DNA from: JBLHRE01 sp047625765
GTDB taxonomy: Bacteria; Bacteroidota; Bacteroidia; Flavobacteriales; JBLHRE01
NCBI GenBank assembly: GCA_047625765.1
Contig: JBLHRE010000081.1
Location: 1-7,949, forward strand
Direction of reading: 5' to 3'
Length of the DNA stretch: 7,949 bases
Shown here: positions 7,056 to 7,949 of the stretch, in pieces
Layout: each line of letters begins with the position of its first letter
How positions within the stretch are numbered: the first letter of the stretch is position 1
Program-made: the position numbers and the translations under genes
The notes under the pieces: model-generated
Seen by the model: only the letters and a program-made list of their open reading frames with translations
Databases searched by the model: none
What the model was told of the DNA's origin: nothing

Positions 7056-7667
7056 TTATAATTTCACTTTCTTAATGCTACATCCTTGAGCATTCGTTTT
7101 AGCTACACTTATTTTATCTCCCTTAACCATTGCTTGCATGGCATTTGCTAAATGTGGTGTTGCTTCTGCTCTATTTCTCATGTTATCATCAATCAGCCCT
7201 TTGTAAGCCAACTTAGCATCGCTGTCGAACAAATAAGCTTGCGGAGTTACCGTTGCTCCAAATGCTTTCGCTAGTTCAGAATTCGTATCTACTAAATAAG
7301 GGAACATATACGCTTTAGCTGTAGCATGTACTTTCATTTCATCTTTAGAATCTACTCCATCTCTTTTTGCTTCGTTCGAATTGATAACCGCCATACCTAC
7401 TTTGTTGTCGGCACACCATTTTGCTAAATCATTGTATCGGTCTTCCCAACCAATTACAAATGGGCAGGTATTGCAAGAAAATATAACCAATAAGCCATTG
7501 TCTTGTTTTACATCCATTAAACTAACCGGCTTGTCGTTGATCGATGTCATTTTCATATCCACCTTAGGAGCTTTGGTCCCAATGGCAATGTCCTTTTCTT
7601 CGCCAAGAGTAAAAGCAAAAAGAATTGCAGAAATGGCTAGTGCCACAAAAATTTTAATCTTTTTCAT
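7056..7667 (-). CDS. Exported thioredoxin-fold (redoxin/AhpC-TSA type) protein
   Basis: A 203-residue protein with an N-terminal signal (KKIKIFVALAISAILFAFT, residues 2-20) that should place it in the periplasm. The thioredoxin-like domain starts near IGTKAPKVD (29-37). Its active site is SCNTCPF with C65 and C68 (a CxxC pair), preceded by the strand LLVIF, and the cis-proline loop is VTPQAYLFD (140-148, P142). The helix WEDRYNDLAKWC and the NSNEAKRDG loop are typical of the small 'redoxin' family with CNxCP sites found in Bacteroidota and other bacteria. A third cysteine, C196 in QGCSIKKVKL, is at the extreme C-terminus and also seems to be a family trait. The expected role is thiol-disulfide exchange or peroxide reduction outside the cytoplasm; the partner is unknown. 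The gene is a single transcription unit with its own promoter candidate and shares a terminator with the convergent operon. Confidence 0.9.
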   Translation of the reverse strand: MKKIKIFVALAISAILFAFTLGEEKDIAIGTKAPKVDMKMTSINDKPVSLMDVKQDNGLLVIFSCNTCPFVIGWEDRYNDLAKWCADNKVGMAVINSNEAKRDGVDSKDEMKVHATAKAYMFPYLVDTNSELAKAFGATVTPQAYLFDSDAKLAYKGLIDDNMRNRAEATPHLANAMQAMVKGDKISVAKTNAQGCSIKKVKL

Positions 7668-7720
7668 AATTGAAATCGTTTTTGTTTTTCCTGCTAATCT
7701 ACGAAATACTACAGTCCAAA

Positions 7721-7750
7721 TAAATATACCTCCAGTACTAACATTTTCAA
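7721..7750 (-). promoter_or_regulatory. Promoter candidate of the redoxin gene
   Basis: On the minus strand TTG (7750-7748) is followed after exactly 19 bases by TATATTTA (7728-7721), which differs from the Bacteroidota -7 consensus TAnnTTTG only in the last base. The position leaves a leader of roughly 45 bases before the start codon at 7667, a normal layout. Confidence 0.55.
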
Positions 7751-7842
7751 CCCGAGAATCTCTATATCCAATCTTTTTTATAAATGTAAAAATAACAAAA
7801 TGCCATAACTCGCTGACATAGCGATAATTATCTATGTAGAAA

Positions 7843-7874
7843 TTTGGTTATTTCAAATAATAATTATAAATTCG
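7843..7874 (+). promoter_or_regulatory. Promoter candidate of the right-edge gene
   Basis: TTTG at 7843-7846 is followed after 20 bases by TAAATTCG (7867-7874), one base off TAnnTTTG. This fits the Bacteroidota sigma-factor spacing and lies 24 bases before the ATG at 7899. The two ends of an 11-base inverted repeat overlap and follow this promoter, so it may be regulated. Confidence 0.55.
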
Positions 7875-7888
7875 GTAAAATAACCAAA
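7843..7888. repeat. 11-base perfect inverted repeat around the promoter, possible operator
   Basis: TTTGGTTATTT (7843-7853) is the exact reverse complement of AAATAACCAAA (7878-7888), with 24 bases between the arms and about 35 bases between arm centres. The left arm contains the -33 TTTG and the right arm starts four bases after the -7 box, so a dimeric regulator bound to both arms would cover the promoter. As RNA it would not make a good terminator because it lies at or upstream of the start point. Confidence 0.5.
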
Positions 7889-7898
7889 ACCATTAATC

Positions 7899-7949
7899 AT
7901 GAAAAACTTAGCCTTAACAGGGTTAATTATGCTATTTATGTCTTTAAGT
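7899..7949 (+). CDS. Start of an exported protein gene (cut by right edge)
   Basis: Only 17 codons are present: an ATG, a Lys-Asn start and a hydrophobic run (LALTGLIMLFMSLS), the look of a signal peptide. A promoter candidate with the right spacing lies upstream and the frame is open to the end of the window. The product cannot be identified from so little sequence. Confidence 0.6.
   Translation, partial: MKNLALTGLIMLFMSLS

Noticed and set aside
7381..7821. Plus-strand open frame of 146 codons over the redoxin gene and its upstream region
   Set aside because: It overlaps the opposite strand of a clear thioredoxin-fold gene and its promoter, and its translation shows no family features.

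Overview
The window looks like a chromosomal segment of a Bacteroidota bacterium, most likely Flavobacteriia or a close relative. The DNA is AT-rich. Start codons follow A-rich leaders rather than clear Shine-Dalgarno sequences, and several promoter candidates fit the Bacteroidota pattern (TTG, about 19 bases, TAnnTTTG). The protein families also fit: an NPSFE-type surface protein with the start of an Ig-like module, a CotH kinase/lamin-tail protein, a flavobacterial-type GT-C mannosyltransferase and a YCF48/BNR-like lipoprotein. No rRNA, tRNA, CRISPR array or insertion sequence was seen.

Layout. On the minus strand, positions 3087 to 1 hold two co-directional genes about 33 bases apart: a secreted CotH-type kinase with a C-terminal membrane anchor, then a secreted, probably surface-exposed protein that runs off the left edge. 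An 83-base divergent gap separates them from a tight plus-strand operon (3171-6999): an exported rhodanese, a 54-residue membrane mini-protein, an EamA/DMT transporter, a polyprenyl-phosphate-sugar-type membrane glycosyltransferase and an Asp-box beta-propeller lipoprotein. The first four genes overlap by 1-4 bases and the fifth starts one base after its neighbour's stop, so the block is very likely one transcript. It ends at a strong hairpin (7000-7034) that probably also terminates the convergent gene. That gene, at 7056-7667 on the minus strand, encodes an exported thioredoxin-fold protein. After a 231-base divergent regulatory gap, a plus-strand gene with a signal-peptide-like start (7899 onward) is cut by the right edge.

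Taken together, nearly every product is exported or in the membrane, so the theme is cell-envelope biogenesis. The most notable points are the unrecognised mini-gene 3668-3832, whose start resembles the first membrane segment of PrsW proteins, the unusual inner-membrane-anchored CotH architecture beside a candidate surface protein, the pairing of an EamA transporter with a GT-C enzyme, and an exact 11-base inverted repeat around the promoter of the right-edge gene. I did not find clear evidence of a wholly new defence or mobile system.
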